Below are positions 11,340 to 22,859 of a stretch of DNA of 64,000 nucleotides, piece after piece. Position numbers and translations under genes: made by a program. Numbering within the stretch: position 1 is the stretch's first letter; every line of letters begins with the position of its first letter. The stretch covers positions 82,071,760-82,135,759 of the forward strand of contig CM043948.1 of NCBI GenBank assembly GCA_014529385.2. Direction: 5' to 3'. The notes under the pieces are model-generated. The model was not told the DNA's origin, did no database searches, and saw nothing but the letters and a program-made list of their open reading frames with translations. This DNA comes from Adiantum capillus-veneris. Lineage: Eukaryota; Streptophyta; Polypodiopsida; Polypodiales; Pteridaceae.

Positions 11340-11990
11340 CAATTAGAATTCTATCAAAGAAGAGAAGGACATAATCCTCTAGCTAGGGCCTAAAAATATC
11401 GTGCATCAATCTATTGAATGTAGCTAGTGCATTAGTCAGACCAAATGACATTGCTATAAATTCAAAATGGCCATATCAAGTGTCAATGGCTGTCTTTGAG
11501 ATACCTTATTCATTTATTTTGATTTGGTAGTGACGAGATCTTAAATCTATCTTTGAGAAAACCCTCGATCCAAATAGCATGCCAAAAATTGATTTGTTGT
11601 ATAGAATAGTCATTCTTACTAGTTACATGGTTTAGTATTCTATAGTCAATGCAGAGTCAAAGAGTTCCATCTTCCTTATTTTGGAAGACTATTGGAGCTC
11701 CCCAACTTTATTTCTTGGTCTAATAAATCCCATTTCTAAAAGTTGACGAAGTTGATCCTTCAATTTTATGGCCTTTGGTAGCACCATTTTACAAGGTCTC
11801 TTTGATAAAGCTTTACTTCATGAGAGAATCTCTCACTCATGGTCAATTTTCCGAGTACGAGGAAGAGTGGTGAGGCCTTCAAGAAAGATGCCAACATAAT
11901 CAGGAAGCCATGAGGGTTTTGCATCACATAAGCGTGGATCAACCTCATTTAATTTGGCCGCAAACATATGTTGTGCAGCTCTCATACACT
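11340..11990 (-). pseudogene. Chromovirus-type Ty3/gypsy RT relic
   Basis: On the minus strand, broken frames show the protease/RT linker (KLNEVDPRLCDAKPSW). They continue KRPCKMVLPKAIKLKDQLRQL, FSKIDLRSRHYQIKI, YGHFEF and [18 protein letters not shown]. The order and wording match the chromovirus at 30.7-35 kb, so this is a relative. Stops and frameshifts are frequent and the RT ends before the catalytic DD box. It probably belongs with the minus-strand material up to 18.3 kb. Confidence 0.85.
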
Positions 11991-13418
11991 TGAGTAGATG
12001 GTTTAATTTAACTAATTAAATTCTTGGAATCCCCATCTTTCCCTACCATTTGACTTGTCTTTTTTTATTATCTCCAAAGGTCAAACTGCCTTGGTGATTG
12101 TGGATGCTAGCGTGATTTGTAGATTTGTCACATTTGTTATCCATACAGCTATGCGGTGTATGATGGCAAAATTGGTCATATACTAGCATCTATTATAACC
12201 ATTGAACAAAACCTTTACCTTATGAGGGTTGTGAGCAATTTCTCTCCCAAAGCGTTCAAAGAATAACTCCCCATATACATGACTAAATGAGTCACTGTTA
12301 ATACACTTTTGTCACCACACATTAAACATTATGATATCAAAACACCCTAATGCTAATGCTAAAAGGAGAATGACTCTTGTCAACCAGGTTTCTTTAAACG
12401 ATTTCAAGAGAAGTTCATGAGCACCAATGTATAGTATCCTATTCGTGACTATAATCTCCTTACCCATCTTTGATTGTACTCAGTTAATACTCTTGATAAA
12501 TGTGGCCCTGTGTTTGGGTGGTCTGAACTCGAGGTTCCCTGTAGTATAATGGTGCCATGACTTGAAAGTGTTGAGGACTATGCAGTCTATGGACAACAAC
12601 CTCTTCTTCTACTCCCATATGAAGGTACTCTTCTATGATCGATCATGAAAGTATGTTCACCCATATCCCACGAGGCAATATGTTATTCATCTACACACAC
12701 CCCCTATCACTCAAGTTAGTCACAAAATAATAATAACTCCAAGGTTATTACTCCAAGACAACCAAATCAAGAGAAAATTTTGATATTTTCCAATTATCAA
12801 TGGTAAAAAGACTACAGACTAGTGTAGAAGAGATGCATAAATGTGTAAAGGTCCAAAAAACCAATTCTTGAATCCCATGATCAAAGTCCTATCCTTGTAT
12901 CTACTCATATCTCAGGTTTCAAAGTTCAAAACTTCTGTTTGGGCACTTCAGCTCACATCTTCATCTTTGTATCATTTCTCTCCATGAGAGGTGTCCGTTG
13001 ATGGTAATGCACGAAAGAAATTTACATGAGCATGAAGTTCATTTACATACTCTAGACAATAGAAATAATCGCATGAGTTCATTACTATTGGAAATGCTTG
13101 GAAAAAATCCCAAACACATCTAGGTTTCTTATACTCATCAAAAGTAATAATAACATTGTGGGGATTGTATCTGAGTGCCATAAACCTTGCTTAACCAGTC
13201 TTGAGATACGTAGTAGAATCGGTTTCCATTTCTCTACTTCTATCAAATCTTGAATATGGCGACCTCACGAAAGCAATACCTTTGGTTGAGCATAAGGGCC
13301 TTCTTAGCAAGAATGATGTCTCAGTTAGGCACTTCCAAAGGTGAGCAAAGGTTAACATAAAGAACATATCTTACATTTGGATCTTGCCTTCTTGAAACTT
13401 TTTTGTAACCCAAAGCTA
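11991..13418 (-). other. Decayed minus-strand retroelement sequence, unrecognised
   Basis: Lies between the RT relic and the copia insertion and should correspond to protease/gag of the same minus-strand element. One open frame (12972-13181, MALRYNPHNVIITFDEYK) is intact but matches no family I know. The rest has many stops. Confidence 0.35.
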
Positions 13419-13522
13419 TGTTGGAATTAGGGTTGTAGAGAAACGCACACAGCTTGGAGAAGACGAAGGAAGCTCAAGGCACACAACTGAGAGTGTATTA
13501 CTTAGTGTGCAATGGAAAGATA
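13419..13522 (-). repeat. Truncated 3' LTR of copia copy 2
   Basis: The last 104 bp of the LTR only. The junction with RT sequence is at 13522/13523. Confidence 0.88.
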
Positions 13523-14454
13523 GGAGTGGCAATAGGTTTGCAATCCTCAAGTCCAAACTTACATAGCAATGTCTCTATGTAACTTTTCTGACACAAGGCA
13601 ATACCACCATCACACTGCTTAAACTGTATGCCCAAGTAATGATGTAGCATCCCCAAATCTTTCATCTTGAAAGTAGCATTCAAATCAGCCTTAAATTCAG
13701 CAATATGTCTCTCATTTGGTCGAGTGATCAGCAAATCATCGACATAAAGAACCACAATGAGAAGTACATCACCCGCACGCTTTACATACAATGTGCTTTC
13801 TGTTGGACTATTATGAAAGCCTTGTTTGATCAAATGAGTGTCAGCTTTCTCACACCAAGCACGAGGACATTGCTTCAACCCATACAAAGCCTTCTTACCT
13901 CTGCAAAATTTGTCCTCTTGTCCTTTCTTGACAAAACCACAAGGCTACGTTACATAAACTTCCTCAAATATGTCACCATTCAAGAAAGCAGTAACAATGT
14001 CTGATTGATGTACATCCTAACCAAAATGAGCTGCCAATGCACATAGAAAATGCACAGTAGTCATATGACAAGTGGGAGCAAAAGTCTCTTCATAATCTAT
14101 GCCTTTTTGTTGTGCATAACCCTTTGCAACAAGTCGAGCCTTATAGCGATCGATCTCACCATCCAGCTTGCGTTTCAACTTGTAAACCCACTTTGTACCA
14201 ATGGCCTTTTTGCCAGGAGGCAAACCACATAAAGTCCATGTGTCATTTTCTATAAGTGCATCATATTCTGATTGCATGGCAGCCATCCAATTTTTTGAAT
14301 TTTGTGCTTCATCAAAAGACAGAGGTTCCTCAACATCATGTAAGCTAGACATAGCCAAAGCATAACAATCTGATACATAAGATGCACGGCGAGAGCTTGA
14401 ACGAGTACAACTAGACAAAGGTGCATCCAATTTATTGTCACGCAATGTATGCAC
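13523..14454 (-). pseudogene. Copia RT of copy 2, C-terminally deleted
   Basis: Minus-strand frames 14454-14017 and 13887-13523 hold the RT from the DCYALAMSSLHD linker through KKAIGTKWVYKLKRK to LYVDDLLITRPNE and the thumb region. A Trp codon is TAG at 14017-14019, where copy 1 has TGG. The deletion ends RT after DCKPIATP. RNase H is absent. Confidence 0.9.
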
Positions 14455-14686
14455 CAGTTATTTTGGCATACCTCTAGCCTGGTCATTTTTAGCCCTTTCC
14501 TCATGAAGTACATCATGTACATCTGCATCAGTGTAGGCTGATCTGTAACATTTTCAAAAACCCCCATAGGCTGTACATTTGCCTCATTGGAATTTACATT
14601 TGTATTTCCACCACTAAAAAGGGGCAACAAAGTGTCATAAATGTCATGTGAGCTTACATTACTGTCTCTAGTACAGACAGCAATGG

Positions 14687-15970
14687 TTAAACAGAATCTT
14701 CCACAAACACTACATCCCGTGAAACTAGAATACACTTTGTTTGCGGATGATAAAACCTGTAACCTTTGCTTTCAGCACTATAACCAACAAAAATGCATTT
14801 GATAGCCTTATCATCCAATTTTCTGCGTTGTGTTTGTGGCACCAAACCATAAGCCAAACAGCCAAAAACACGCATGTGCTCAATAGAAGGCTTTCTATCA
14901 TGCCATGCTTTATATGGAGTAATAGACTGGAAAGCTTTCGTAGGACACCTGTTCAGTACATAAGTGGCACACATGATGGCCTCAAGCCAAAAAGAATGCA
15001 GCAAAGCTTGACTTTTGACCATACATCGTGCCATTTCCGTAAGTGACCTGTTTATCCTCTCAGCAACCATTTTGCTAAGGTGTATAAGGCACTGTACATT
15101 GGTGTTTTATCCCACGACTAGCCAAAAATGCATTAAATTCATGAGACATATACTCCCCCCCTCGATCGGAACGGAGGGTGCCCATAGTACATTTCGAGAC
15201 ATTTTCAGCCATAGCCAGAAATTGTTTGAAGCACATAAAAACTTTGGACTTCGCTTTAAGCGGAAATATCCATGCATGCCTGGAGTAATCATCAATGAAA
15301 GTCACGAAGTAAAGGTAATTACCCAAGGACGGAGTTTGCATGGGCCCACAAACATCACTATGCACAAGCTGCAACATGCATGTGGCCCTAATTGAACCAT
15401 CCTTTGGAAACTTTGAACGCTGCATCTTACCCAAAATACAACCTTCACAAACATATTTAGGTTTCAAGAGGCGGTAAAGAAGCAACCATATCAGAGTTCT
15501 GCAAACGCAGCGAACTGGAAAAATTCAGATGATCAAAACATGCATGCCAAAGTTTTGCATCTGAAATAGCCCTTGAATCAGCAACTGCATTTGCAAAATT
15601 TTTCCACACTTGTCATACGAAGTGAGCTTATATAGCCCATGGCACAAAAGCCCAGATACAACAATTTCATCACCAAAACTGAGATCATGAATTGTACATC
15701 TATCATCCACAAATTTGACTACAAGTCCAAGTCTAGCAAGTGCAGATACAGACCAAAGATTCTTCTTGATCCTAGGTACATAAAGTGCATCAACAAGTGT
15801 GAAAGAACTGCCATTTGCAGCAGTAAGCACAATCTTTCCAACTCCCTGAACCGGATAAAAGGATTGTTGGCACAAGTGATTGAATTCCCATGAGGGACGG
15901 ACTCGAGAGAGGTGAACAATTCACGATGTGAGGTAATGTGCTTTGTAGCACCACTATCGAAATACCACAC
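14687..15970 (-). pseudogene. Copia protease and integrase of copy 2
   Basis: WYFDSGATKHITSHRELF (protease site) begins at 15970, with Trp intact. The integrase core is in 15485-15075, with LVHSDVCGP, FVTFIDDYSRHAW and LRSDRGGEYMSHEF. The C-terminal part is in 15070-14687 (ERINRSLTEMA). The G run after RSDR is 7 long here. Frames shift near 15500 and 15070. Confidence 0.9.
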
Positions 15971-17060
15971 GTGTCAATCTGCAACAACTGACATGCATGC
16001 ATCATGGACAGCAGGATTGTAAGTGCACTCTACACTAAAAGCCCATTTCGCATCAACATCAGCATCATAGTGTCCTTTCACAGAAAACTCAACAATGGCT
16101 GCATTTGTAGTGGAACCAGCATTTATAGTGGAACCACCCTCTTTGGACTTCAACTTAGGACACTGCTTGATCAAGTGATCATTAGCTTTACAATAATGGC
16201 AACGCATCTTCTTTTTGCCCTTATCACCAAAATTTCCAGACGAATTGCTGTCATCAGAAGCATTAGGAACAAAATTTTTGCCACTCACAACAGAACCATA
16301 AGAAGTGGCTACATTGCTATTACCACCCTGTCTTTGAGAAGCAATAAAAGTTTGTGCATCTGCACGACGCTGCCTAGTCCTTTTTTTTTTGAAAAGTGAC
16401 TCATGCAATGGCAATGTGCATAATGTATCAAACTTGACAACTTCAAGATTTCGTAAGGATTTCCTTGGGTCATAAGTCTCCAAGTACTAGCAAAAGTCTA
16501 GTAAGAATCTAGTAAGGCATCAAGAACAGTCTGCACAAGGGAACTGCCTGAAATGACTTCACCTGCAAAAATAAGTTGCTCATTGATATCCTTAACACCA
16601 GCAAGGAAAGTGTCCATATCATCTTCCTCATCCATAATCTTCGATTCTAGCTCTTTACGCAGCAAAGCAATTTTAGCCTCATTGCGGCTTGCATAAAGAC
16701 CTGCTAGAATATCCCAAGCCTGTTTTGCAAATTTCGCTGAACAATTGTGAGGAGTAATGGTGCGCTTCACAGACAACGCAATCAACACATCAGCCTGTGC
16801 ATCCTTTGCATCCCAAGAGCTTGTTCTGTCGTAGGCAAAACAACTCTAATAGCAGCAATCCTTGCAGCAAGACCTGCAACATCCTCGACATCCCCTACAT
16901 CCTTAGAACCAGGACGTACATCAATTCCGTGCACAATATTTCAAATGCCCTTTGACACAAGAACATGTTGCATCATGTAAGCCCACATAGGGTAATTTTC
17001 CCCATCCAATCTGTCCTCATCAACAAACATCTTGAACACATCTGTGTTGTTGTCAGCCAT
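15971..17060 (-). pseudogene. Copia gag of copy 2
   Basis: Starts with ATG at 17060-17058 (MADNNTDVFKMF), which defines the gag start for the family. The capsid is broken by several stops (first at about 16941). The C-terminal frame 16483-15974 has the zinc knuckle C-HY-C-KAND-H-LIKQ-C. It ends at a TGA in frame with the protease, identical in position to the stop in copy 1. Confidence 0.88.
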
Positions 17061-17334
17061 GGAAAATGACTGCACTTGATGTGAAAACTGCCCGAAATGA
17101 GGAGAAACTGAGTGAGACCAGTACCTGCTATACAGCACAACCCGGAACAGATTGTATGGGACTAGTTATGCAGTAATTGGCGCTGACAAAAATTTTGCAC
17201 AAAATGACAAAATTGCCTGTGCAGACCTGGCTGTAGTGGAAATGGAGGTCGAAATGAGCCCAAATTAGAAATTTGAGAAAGTGAGCAGGCATGTGCTGGA
17301 GCTGTTGGCGACTAAGCGCGGGAGGACGCAACCT

Positions 17335-17346
17335 GCTTTGATACCA
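17335..17346 (-). other. Primer binding site of copia copy 2
   Basis: Minus strand TGGTATCAAAGC, one mismatch to the iMet PBS, adjacent to the 5' LTR. Confidence 0.88.
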
Positions 17347-17348
17347 AT

Positions 17349-17581
17349 TGTTGGAATTAGGGTTGTAGAGAAACGCACACGGCTTGGAGAAGACGAAGGA
17401 AGCTCAAGGCACACAACTGAGAGTGTATTACGTGCAATGGAAAGATAGATAGCCCTAGAGTGATGGGCGTATATACAATGCACGGGGGGGGGGGGGGGGG
17501 GGAACCCTCCTAAAGAGGGAAAAAATGCCTCGATGGTCCTAGTGTGTTCATGCACATCACTACCACATGTATATGGTAACA
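17349..17581 (-). repeat. 5' LTR of copia copy 2
   Basis: 233 bp with TG...CA ends, matching the LTRs of copy 1. It includes a 19-base G/C homopolymer at 17484-17502 where copy 1 has 5-6. Confidence 0.92.
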
Positions 17582-17586
17582 AGTTA

Positions 17587-18286
17587 TAGATCATTCATGT
17601 ACCTATTAGATATTTTCATTGGAACATATAATATCCTTGCTGTATAGGAGTTTGCAACAAGGTAATATCTAGTCCCTTTTGAAGTTTGAACCACTTCAAC
17701 TCCCCAACAAATATTAAACCCAACAACATAGTTGAAAAAGGCATTCCTCATGTCACTTGGAAGTTCATCTAGACAATTAAGGAGATCCATATAAACAGAA
17801 GAAAAAGAGGTAAAGGACTTAGTACACATGGATAATAAAATTGAGCCAATGTTCTTTATTTATCAAATTTTTTTTTTAATGGGGGTTCACATCACTACAC
17901 ATGTTACAAAGCTAGTTCTCTAAATATTCTCTTTACTCTCGTCACTAGGAATTCTCTTAGACCTCTCATACGACACTTGGGTCTGTAATTATCCTCTAGA
18001 CTTCCTTCCTAAAATGGCTACAAGTGTCTCAAATTTCTTGAAAACCTCAACAATTCTAAGCATGTTTGTGTGCATTGTTAGGTAATAGTGTCTATCCCCT
18101 AGGCCTAGTCACATCCTAAGTTGGAGTAGTTTCAAGTTAGTAAAATAGTCCTTTTGGGTATCACCAATATAGGTAAAGAACTCATGAAAGGGTTCTTGAT
18201 GACGAGTAGGATAGTTATAGTCAACACTCTTCCAACAAGTAATGACCCAACTAGTATCACACTTTAGGCTATCCATATAATCTTAG
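17587..18286 (-). pseudogene. Decayed gag-like start of a minus-strand LTR element
   Basis: An ATG at 18276-18274, just after a PBS-like site, opens MDSLKCDTSWVITCW and continues FHEFFTYIGDTQKDYF before a stop. A second stretch, 17829-17584, reads LDELPSDMRNAFFNYVVGF. No known gag family is recognised, so the call rests on position (after PBS and LTR, upstream of RT on the same strand). Copia copy 2 separates it from the rest. Confidence 0.45.
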
Positions 18287-18298
18287 GCTTTGATACTA
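18287..18298 (-). other. Primer-binding-site-like sequence
   Basis: Minus strand TAGTATCAAAGC differs at two positions from the iMet PBS. It abuts the LTR-like segment 18299-19696. Confidence 0.55.
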
Positions 18299-19696
18299 GG
18301 TTAGCGATACCTCTCTCTAGGGGTCTATGCCATATTTATACAATTTATACTTTTATACAATTTCAATAAACATCAAAGTGCAAAAGCGATAACATAGGAA
18401 GGAGCTCTTAGCGCTTGACCTAGCATGGAGTTTAATCCATGATCCGAACTGCATCCAAAGGTACCTAGTGACTAGTGCTACCCCTGAATGTGTATGAAAG
18501 AAAGCATACTCAAGAAAATGACCAAGTGGAGGGTGAATATATGTGCACACCACATTGCGAGAATAGAGAGAGAGAGAGAGAAGTGGAGGGTGAAATAGAG
18601 TGCTTAGATGACACATGAGAATGACAATAGAGAATCTTTAAATGGCCCATCTTAATGAAACAGGCAAATCATGAATTAATGTATACCAAAAATTGGATAT
18701 ACCATAACTTTAAAACCATAAATAACTATGTAGAAGCATCGGACCCTCTGTGGGATTGTAAGCTTGTAAGTTACCAATCCTCGCCATCTTACTGTATGGA
18801 TAGTGAGAACCACGTACATAAATGCTCCATAAATGTCATACCGTGGGATGGAGTCGATCCAAGAGGCTACAAGAGGTTGACTCTTGGAAAATACACTCAA
18901 TCCTTATCTACCCCAAGCTACACTCAATTGCAAGTCGGACAACAAAAACTAAATGAAACATCTAGAAGAAAATTTTGTTGATTCACCAAGCATATGAAGT
19001 TCAAACGCAACCAAACTTGTAGGACGGATATGCAATGACTAAAGCTTTACATATGTCTATGGCCTCAAATCCCCCTTTTAAACACTTGTTGAAATCATGC
19101 TTATTATCTATAGGGCACATTTGACCTTACTATTTTTGGTCTAGATTGCATCCTATAGCATTTGTTGTCCTAATACCCCTCCTTGCATAAAATGAAATTT
19201 AAATTTGTAAAACTTGAGTTATGAGCAAATTACAAAAAGGATTAACTAAAAAATTTCACAAATTCATTGTAAGAAACTTACAATGCTGCGTAGAGCTTTC
19301 GCAAGCAAATAGATAGCGCTTCAAACAAAGCGTTTGTGAGAGAGTTATGAGCTTGAGAAGAGAGAGGAGAATACGCAATGCTTAGTAAACGCTTCGTACG
19401 TTCATCATCCAAAAAGCTTACAAATTTTTTACAAAATGGACTTTTATATCTTAGCCATAAGATTCTAGGTCAAAAATGAATAACATGCTAACTCTTTTAC
19501 AACCTAGGAATTCATTGATATAATTTGGAAGCATTTATCCCCACTCAATTTGGCTCATAATTACATAATCGCTTACATCCTTGGATCAAAAATCAATAAA
19601 TTACAAAAGTGTGTAGTTATAAACGTCCAAATTGCTCAAAAAGAGATTTACAATGTACGTTGTTACAAAGGCTCATATGGTAGCTATGTAGCTGAC
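18299..19696 (-). repeat. LTR-like segment flanked by a PBS on one side and a PPT on the other
   Basis: Plus-strand ends are GGTTAGC (expected TGTTAGC) and GCTGACA, an imperfect inverted terminal repeat as in LTRs. A PBS lies outside the left end and a polypurine tract (minus strand) outside the right end. It can therefore be the 5' LTR of the element to the left and the 3' LTR of the element to the right. The open frames inside (18353-18616, 18655-18981) have no domain. Confidence 0.5.
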
Positions 19697-19712
19697 ATTT
19701 CCCCCCTTCGAT
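19697..19712 (-). other. Polypurine tract (minus strand)
   Basis: Minus strand reads GAAGGGGGGAAA immediately before TGTCAGC. Confidence 0.55.
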
Positions 19713-22191
19713 TCTAGGTTGTCCACAACATAGCTAGTCAATGGCTAGGTAGGGCTCTCATCATCGTGCTTGATGACAGTTGTGGAAGTCCTTCAAAGCT
19801 TTACGGTATTTGATGCAAACCTCTTTTTCTGCAGTGGTGATAAAGCGCATCGTGATTTGTTCTTTTCTTCAATAATTGATTAGGCCACAAACATTGCAAG
19901 GAGGTTTTATACAATCGGGCTAAAGATGTTGGATCGAAAGTGAAGAACCCCGTGTAGAATGCCTCTTCCAATGTCTGCATGTAGTATGCAGGCAAAACAT
20001 ATGCCTATCATAAAATCCATCAAATACTTCATTTGAGGGTTGGTTGAATAAGTCATAGCACAAGCCCTTGTTGCCCTCAAGAAATGACATCCAAGATGCG
20101 TCCCTCTACTCTACCTCTTGGAAAGTCTTGATGCAGGGTAGCAACATTCTTGACATCTTGATCAACATGATGCAGGCTATATCCTGAATTCTCTTGAACA
20201 TTTGCATTGCCTTTGTTAGATTCCAAAACAAATATTCCTCGTATGGTTTACCATCTTTGGGTGGTGCTAGCTATGATTAATTCAGCCATGTCGGATTTTT
20301 TCTTGATGGCCTTGTGGCTTTCCCTATTGTGCATGCATGATACAAGGCATTATGAAGGATATTATTTGATATTCTCAAGAGCATTTGTGTGAAGCATGAT
20401 ATACTTTGGATACTTTGACATGCATATTTTCCGTCAGTTAGGATGTGTAGATGTCAAATTGGCTTCCTACTCCTTTACTAGTCTTTCTTTGATGAAGAGC
20501 AACTCGAACTTTATCAGCAGGTATGGGAGAGATTTTTGGTGCTACTCTTTATTAATCATCTTGTGTTTGATTAGGATGACATTGAGAGAATTCAAAAACC
20601 TTCTCTCCCATTGCATGGCTTCTTGCCAAATTTTCTCTATCTCTTCAGGCACCATAGTCTTGAGCTCTATCTCTACTAGACTGCTTAAATTGGGCAACAC
20701 TGATGAGGTCCCTACTGCAACTTTTGTAGGTGTTATTTCAGGAATCTGTGCAGACACCACTTGACTCTATCAAGAATTGTACAAACTAGAGTGCCACTAA
20801 ATTTCCCATGGGTAACTCTAGTGCATCATCATAAATCTCTGCTTTCTTTTCTTTGTCCGCCACTGCGGATTTCAAAATCTCTATTTTTGCTTGGTATGCT
20901 TGGTCTTTTTGCATGAAGCTGACCCCCAACTCTGTCCATTGCATTCGCTCAATCTTCAACTCCATCTCCAAGTCTTGGTTCCTCTTTTCTAATGCTTAGG
21001 AGGCCAAGTTTGAGCCATGTAGTGTCAAGACTGTGGAATTTTCTTTTAACTTGGTGAGAAGCTCATTTTGGTCCTTTACTCTGTATTTGCTTGATCTACC
21101 TACAGACTAACCACTTCCAACTGTGTTTATAGCCATTGTGCATGTGCATTTGTATCCAAAAGAGCTCTATTTGCCTCTTATAACTTTGTTTCTTACTCTT
21201 ACATAGTAGCGGACATATGGTCCATGATTTTGGCCATTGTCTGTACTTCTTTTGAGTGTTTTTGGTCTTTGTCTTGTAGGTCCTTGACTAATGCTTGGAA
21301 TTGGTCATGCATATTGCTATACTCAATGACTCTTGCGGACCAATAGTCTTCTCTATTTTGTAAGCTGCTCTGAATGCTTTGTTGGTGAGTACATACTTCT
21401 ATTTTTAGTAAGTCCACCATGGAATGGATGTGCTCTACATAATCCTCTATATCTCCTAGAGGGGGCATATTTTCTTGGAAGTTCATGTACTGGCCTCCCC
21501 TTGAGCTTCCACATGCTAAGTTGATGTACTAGCATCCCCTTGAGCTTCCACTGTTGCTTTGTCTTTGTCTGGAATCACCCGTGCTTGACTCTATACCTTT
21601 GGTGCATTCTTTGTCCTCCTATTTTTGACTCTGTTTTGGAGGTGTATCAATAGGCATGTCACCTTCTAATGGGTCTTTTTGTATAGACGACAAGGTTGGC
21701 TGCCTTGTTTTCTCTATAGTAGAGATAGGTGTATCTTTTTTGTAGACTTTAAATTGCAGATGTATTTCCTTAGTCCTTTGAGGTGTTTATGGTAATGGTT
21801 ACCTCCGTTTGTGTCGTTTGTTCTTCTTCTTGAGAGGTTGTCTGAGCTCTCGTTCTTTCTTCAAGGCCATATAGATATTCTAACCCATTCGATGGGTCAT
21901 CGACATGTCAGAAGATCCGGTTTTTTGTTTGCTTACCCTTTGCGACTCTTTTCTTCCCTTTTTATGTCTCTGAGGGGAACTGTTCTACTTCCATCTCGTC
22001 TTGGTCTTCTCCTTCATACTCTTGATCTTCATCTTTTTTGTCTTCTTCTTCCTCGGAGCTTTCTATCAATTTTCTCTTTGATCGGGTGGTAGGAGATTTG
22101 GCCACTTCAGTTTCCTCCTCCTCCTCCTCCTTCTCTTCATTACTTACATAGGCTATCAACCAGGAATTTTGATATAGGGCAAGTGGCAGAT
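19713..22191 (-). pseudogene. Decayed coiled-coil ORF of a retroelement or host, C-terminal part
   Basis: Minus-strand fragments in order: an acidic segment with a basic patch (22159-21962: EEKEEEEEE, TTRSKRK, EEEEDKKDEDQEYEG); a coiled-coil-like stretch (21486-21199: EDYVEHIHSMVDLL, FQALVKDLQDKDQKHSKEV); then 20971-20786, 20760-20542 and 19995-19801. Many stops separate them. The ORF ends just before a PPT and LTR, where env-like or extra ORFs of plant LTR elements lie, or where gag of a gag-only element would end. No family is recognised. Two LTR elements interrupt it at 22191; it continues upstream at 27832-27847 and 46657-47340. Confidence 0.55.
22187..22191. repeat. Target site duplication CAGAT (left)
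   Basis: CAGAT is repeated at 27827-27831 outside the other LTR. Confidence 0.92.
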
Positions 22192-22843
22192 TGTTATGAG
22201 TTTGTGCACCCTCTTGTTATTTGTGATTAGCATTACAATTGGGATAGCCGGCATGTAATGGTTAATCACAATGTTGTATTTTTATTTTTACTAACAGTGA
22301 GATTGATGTTGTGTAGATTGCAACTCTAGAAACTGAGGAAAAGGTGCCAAATAATCTCTGTCGACCATTTTTATTTGCACAGTGTTTTAGTTGCCAACAA
22401 GGTTTCATTGTATATATCTAGTGAGAACTCACCCTATGATAGCCATCACTCATGGACTAAAGTGTAAAGAGGGGCCTCAAATACTTGACACCTAAAATGG
22501 CTTAAAATCCTAGGCCCTAAACTCCAATGCACTTCTTGGTGGAGCTTTTTAATTTTATTACTAAACCTATCTTCTTTGTGCAAGATTCTTTGTCTCACTC
22601 TTATGATAAGTGTATGTGCATAAATCATGTCTACATCTCCTCTCTTACATGCTTTCACTATCTAGTCTATTTTGTGTGTGTGTGTGTGTGTGTGTGTGCA
22701 TGTGTGTGTGTGTGTGTGTGTGCATGGAGTATTTGTTTAGATTGTATGTACTTGGTTTTGGGAGAGATGGTGAAAGGTTGATGGTTATGTATGTGAGGAA
22801 AGATTGAAGGGTTTTAGCTTCCATTATCTCAAAATTTCCAATA
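22192..22843 (+). repeat. 5' LTR of gypsy element
   Basis: 652 bp, starts TGTTATGAGTTTG and ends CCAATA (CA mutated to TA). It carries a (TG)n tract at 22672-22723 that the 3' LTR lacks, which explains most of the length difference. Confidence 0.9.
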
Positions 22844-22844
22844 G

Positions 22845-22859
22845 TCGTATCAGAGTAGC
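22845..22859 (+). other. Primer binding site of gypsy element
   Basis: TCGTATCAGAGTAGC, a mutated iMet PBS next to the LTR. Confidence 0.8.

Larger units (their letters stand above)
13419..17581 (-). mobile_element. Ty1/copia retrotransposon, copy 2 (3'-deleted)
   Basis: Same family as 3976-9100, opposite strand. The 5' LTR (17349-17581), PBS, gag, protease, integrase and RT are present. A deletion joins RT codons (DCKPIATP) directly to the middle of the 3' LTR, removing the rest of RT, all RNase H, the PPT and the first half of that LTR. Flanks AGCTA (13414-13418) and AGTTA (17582-17586) look like a 5-bp TSD with one substitution. It is inserted in an older minus-strand element. Confidence 0.93.

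Noticed and set aside
18655-18981. 108-codon plus-strand frame
   Set aside because: Inside an LTR-like segment with no domain or codon bias.
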